64,000 nucleotides of DNA, from positions 1 through 64,000 of the forward strand of contig JAGUZQ010000110.1 of the NCBI GenBank assembly GCA_020060765.1. Reading direction: 5' to 3'. The stretch comes from Planctomycetota bacterium. GTDB lineage: Bacteria > Planctomycetota > SZUA-567. Positions 62,057 to 64,000 of this stretch are shown in pieces. Positions within the stretch are counted from its first letter, which is position 1, and each line of letters begins with the position of its first letter. The translations under genes were made by a program, and so were the position numbers. The notes under the pieces were generated by a model, which was not told where the DNA came from, ran no database searches, and worked only from the letters and a program-made list of their open reading frames with translations.

Positions 62057-62685
62057 TATTTGGCCGATTTCTCCGAGAGGTTTCTTTTGAAAGTGTTTTC
62101 CATCAACTCAATCTGCCGGTCGAGCGACGCGTCCACCACGCCCATTTCCGTTTCCATGATGCAGCCATTTTCCGGAATATTGGAATCCGGCATCACGTCC
62201 ACCAGCCCGATACCAGGATACGATTTCAGGATCACGCCCAACTTTTCCTGCACCGCGTCGGCCTGCTCCATATTCACGCGCAAAGTGATGCGCTTCTGGT
62301 CGCGCACGTGGTGCAACGCTTTCTTCACCAGGCTGACGATCAATTCTTCAGGAGGGATTTCCGCGACGATGTTGCGTAGGGCCCGCATCACCACATCCAC
62401 CACCGACGCCTCCATCGATTCGAGATAGTCAAGCGCCTTGCCGACGTTGTCCAGCATCCGCTCGGCCATCTCCATCTTGCCGTCGATCATGCCGTCCTCG
62501 TAACCGCGCTTTTTCTCCTCCTCATAAGCCGCCTTGGCATCCTCGGCCATTTTCTCCGCCGCCGCCTGCGCGTTTTCCAGCAGCGCCGAAGCCTCCGCCA
62601 GCACGGCGTAATCCGCAGCCTTCAGCAGCTTCACGCCGGGAGCGACCTCGATCCTGTTTTTGGTTATTGCAAACACGCTGCCCAT
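62056..62685 (-). CDS. sctL: Type III secretion stator protein SctL
   Basis: 209 residues from Met 62685 ([10 protein letters not shown]); a longer frame to 62859 lies inside sctK and gives Gly/Arg-rich noise. An N-terminal coiled coil ([30 protein letters not shown]) leads to a FliH/YscL C-terminal domain ([56 protein letters not shown]). SctL holds and regulates SctN and links it to SctQ. It overlaps the end of sctK by 22 nt. Confidence 0.9.
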   Translation of the reverse strand: MGSVFAITKNRIEVAPGVKLLKAADYAVLAEASALLENAQAAAEKMAEDAKAAYEEEKKRGYEDGMIDGKMEMAERMLDNVGKALDYLESMEASVVDVVMRALRNIVAEIPPEELIVSLVKKALHHVRDQKRITLRVNMEQADAVQEKLGVILKSYPGIGLVDVMPDSNIPENGCIMETEMGVVDASLDRQIELMENTFKRNLSEKSAK

Positions 62686-63344
62686 TCCGGCGCCGCCTCT
62701 CTCAGTAAAAGTTTTTTCGCAATCTTCCAGGCGCGCGCGCGCGTTTCCCCGTCGTATTTTTCCGCCAGAAAGCGCTCCGCCTCTTTCGGCAGCTTCAGAC
62801 GAAACCGCGCCCGCACCTCTTCCGGCAACTCCCCGCACGCCGCCACCACTCCGCGCCAACCGGCCGCTCGCGCCTGCTCAGGCAGAGACTGATCTGTCAG
62901 TGGAAAAATCCCCTCCGCGCTTTTCCCCACCAGCAACGCCGCGCGCGCCACCGCGAACTCGTGCGCCTCCGCCCCCAGCGCCTCGCGCCAGGCCAGCACA
63001 TCTTTTTTCATAACCGCTTTTTTTATCTCTTCGTGAAAAACCGCCGCGCCAAACATCGCGGCAAGTTTCTGCAATGTGATTTTATCCAGCAACGCCAGTC
63101 GCGCCTGCGCGTCTTCGAAATCAGTATAAAGCCCCGAAGTTTTTCCGCCCGCCCACTCCAGCCTGCCGGAGAGCAGGGACGACGCCCGCCTGTTTTTCAG
63201 CAGCGCGTCCAGACTTTCGCCGCTTATGGATGCGGGAAAATGGTCGGCATGAATGTCGCGCGCGAGTCGGAAATTAAACGCCCAGACCCGCGCCAGGAGG
63301 GGATGGTTGTCACGCGCCAGTTTTTGCAGAAATGCGACGCTCAC
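62664..63344 (-). CDS. sctK: Type III secretion sorting-platform protein SctK
   Basis: 226 residues, mostly helical and Ala/Leu-rich, without a strong motif. Position between sctJ and sctL and length fit the YscK/SctK family, which caps SctQ under the inner ring. FNFRLARDIHADHFPASI near the N terminus resembles the conserved FN...HP-type start of the family. Assigned chiefly by gene order. The gene is 3 nt from sctJ. Confidence 0.7.
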   Translation of the reverse strand: MSVAFLQKLARDNHPLLARVWAFNFRLARDIHADHFPASISGESLDALLKNRRASSLLSGRLEWAGGKTSGLYTDFEDAQARLALLDKITLQKLAAMFGAAVFHEEIKKAVMKKDVLAWREALGAEAHEFAVARAALLVGKSAEGIFPLTDQSLPEQARAAGWRGVVAACGELPEEVRARFRLKLPKEAERFLAEKYDGETRARAWKIAKKLLLREAAPEWAACLQ

Positions 63345-63347
63345 GGC

Positions 63348-64000
63348 TTACCCCCTGGTGGCGGTCAGCCGCTTGCGGGAAATGAAAATATACGCGCCGC
63401 CGCCAGCCAGCGCCAGCAGCAACACCCCGACCGCCGCGGTCAGCCCCCAAACCATGCCGACCGAGCCGGGCGCCACCTGCATCCCCAGCACCGACCGCGT
63501 CCGCGACGCCGTCGGCGGCAAAGACTTCAGCGCCGCCGGGAACAGCGACACATGAATTTTATCCTGGTCGACGTTGGGAATGCTGTTGAGGACAAACTGC
63601 CTGATGTCCGGCACCCGCGACCGCAGGTCGGTGTCCGCGCCAGCGTTGAACTTGATGAAAACCGAAACCGAGGCAGGCGCGATATTCTCGCCCATCTCAT
63701 TCTCTTCCGGCAGAACGATATGCACCCGCGCCGACAGCACCCCGTCGATTTCGTTCAGGGTCTTGGCCAGTTCCTCCTGCAGGGCGTACATGTAGCGCAC
63801 CTTCTCCTCCAGAGGGGTGGAAAGAATGCCGCCCTTCTTGAAAATCTCGCCCATCCGATCGTAGGCCTTCACCGGCAGGCCGTAGGCGTCCAGCACATTC
63901 ACCGCGCGTGAGAAATCCGCCTCGTCGACGTTGACCTTGTAGGTTCCTTCCTCGCCTGCCGCCTTGGTGGCGTTAATGCCGTTGTCCTGCAGGGTGGCGA
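63348..64000 (-). CDS. sctJ: Type III secretion inner-ring lipoprotein SctJ (partial, start outside window)
   Basis: The frame stays open to the window edge; the 5' end is missing, including the signal peptide. The visible 216 residues begin ATLQDNGINATKAAGEEGTY, then VNVLDAYGLPVKAYDRMGEIFKKGGILSTPLEEKVRYMYALQEEL, classic YscJ/FliF ring-building sequence. DGVLSARVHIVLPEENEMGE is the second core motif. A C-terminal membrane helix (MVWGLTAAVGVLLLALAGGGAYIF) and basic tail follow. It forms the inner-membrane ring of the injectisome. An internal GTG at 63902 is not the real start. Confidence 0.93.
   Translation of the reverse strand, partial: ATLQDNGINATKAAGEEGTYKVNVDEADFSRAVNVLDAYGLPVKAYDRMGEIFKKGGILSTPLEEKVRYMYALQEELAKTLNEIDGVLSARVHIVLPEENEMGENIAPASVSVFIKFNAGADTDLRSRVPDIRQFVLNSIPNVDQDKIHVSLFPAALKSLPPTASRTRSVLGMQVAPGSVGMVWGLTAAVGVLLLALAGGGAYIFISRKRLTATRG

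Noticed and set aside
62686-62859. N-terminal extension of sctL
   Set aside because: These 58 codons lie inside sctK and encode a Gly/Arg/Ala-rich peptide. The FliH-type sequence begins at Met 62685.

Overview
The window looks like a chromosomal piece of a GC-rich, Gram-negative, anaerobic bacterium of the PVC group, most likely Lentisphaerota (Victivallales-like). This placement is inferred from the gene mix, not from a marker gene. The mix comprises DUF4838 lipoproteins with GH20-type and sulfatase genes, pseudopilin-like proteins with the H-X9-DG end, a non-flagellar type III secretion locus, a bifurcating-type [FeFe] hydrogenase with Rex, rubredoxin, and xylose catabolism. No rRNA, tRNA, CRISPR array or complete insertion sequence was seen.

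Layout. 1-3.2 kb: a GH13_18 sugar phosphorylase and a GT4 glycosyltransferase. 3.3-8.4 kb: a tight housekeeping operon ruvB-lolD-like-dxr-rseP on the minus strand. 8.5-12.9 kb: an MFS exporter, a GH20 hexosaminidase with a small MITE-like element inserted at its stop codon, and a divergent AraC regulator. 12.9-22.7 kb: an overlapping operon tolC-hlyD-hlyD(GAF)-M50/HlyD, transcribed divergently from a large DUF4347/cadherin-like surface protein that is its probable cargo. 22.8-28.4 kb: a membrane Ser/Thr kinase fused to a SUMF1 domain, a cupin, rubredoxin, nadD and a lipoprotein. 28.5-33.4 kb: a small membrane protein, a DUF4838 lipoprotein, a repeat-rich gap and an AbiEi-HTH/prepilin fusion. 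33.8-42.2 kb: rex, hydC, hydB, hydA, a PAS-containing sensory hydrogenase and a SpoIIE-type phosphatase. 42.2-46 kb: xylA, xylB and a divergent AraC regulator. 46-53.2 kb: a second DUF4838 lipoprotein with a CBM9-like end, a second AbiEi-HTH/prepilin fusion, a sulfatase and an IclR regulator. 53.5-58.6 kb: a hybrid histidine kinase, a TusA-like protein, two half-size YeeE/YedE permeases, a response regulator and an HDOD protein. 58.6-64 kb: type III secretion genes sctQ-P-O-N-L-K-J, with sctJ running off the window.

The most unusual item is the pair of AbiEi-like winged-helix domains joined in frame to type IV prepilin-like proteins. In both, the prepilin signal lies about 210-260 residues into the ORF, a Shine-Dalgarno-preceded internal ATG sits at the junction, and a DUF4838 lipoprotein gene lies downstream on the same strand. 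The prepilin may be made as a fusion, alone, or both. If the fusion is processed, prepilin peptidase would release a DNA-binding domain. Other notable points are a Rex-operator-like palindrome over the hydC stop codon, the loss of the proton-relay Cys in the sensory hydrogenase, a secretion operon facing its likely giant substrate, sulfur-carrier and permease genes embedded between a sensor kinase and a response regulator, and at least four families of small inverted-repeat elements.
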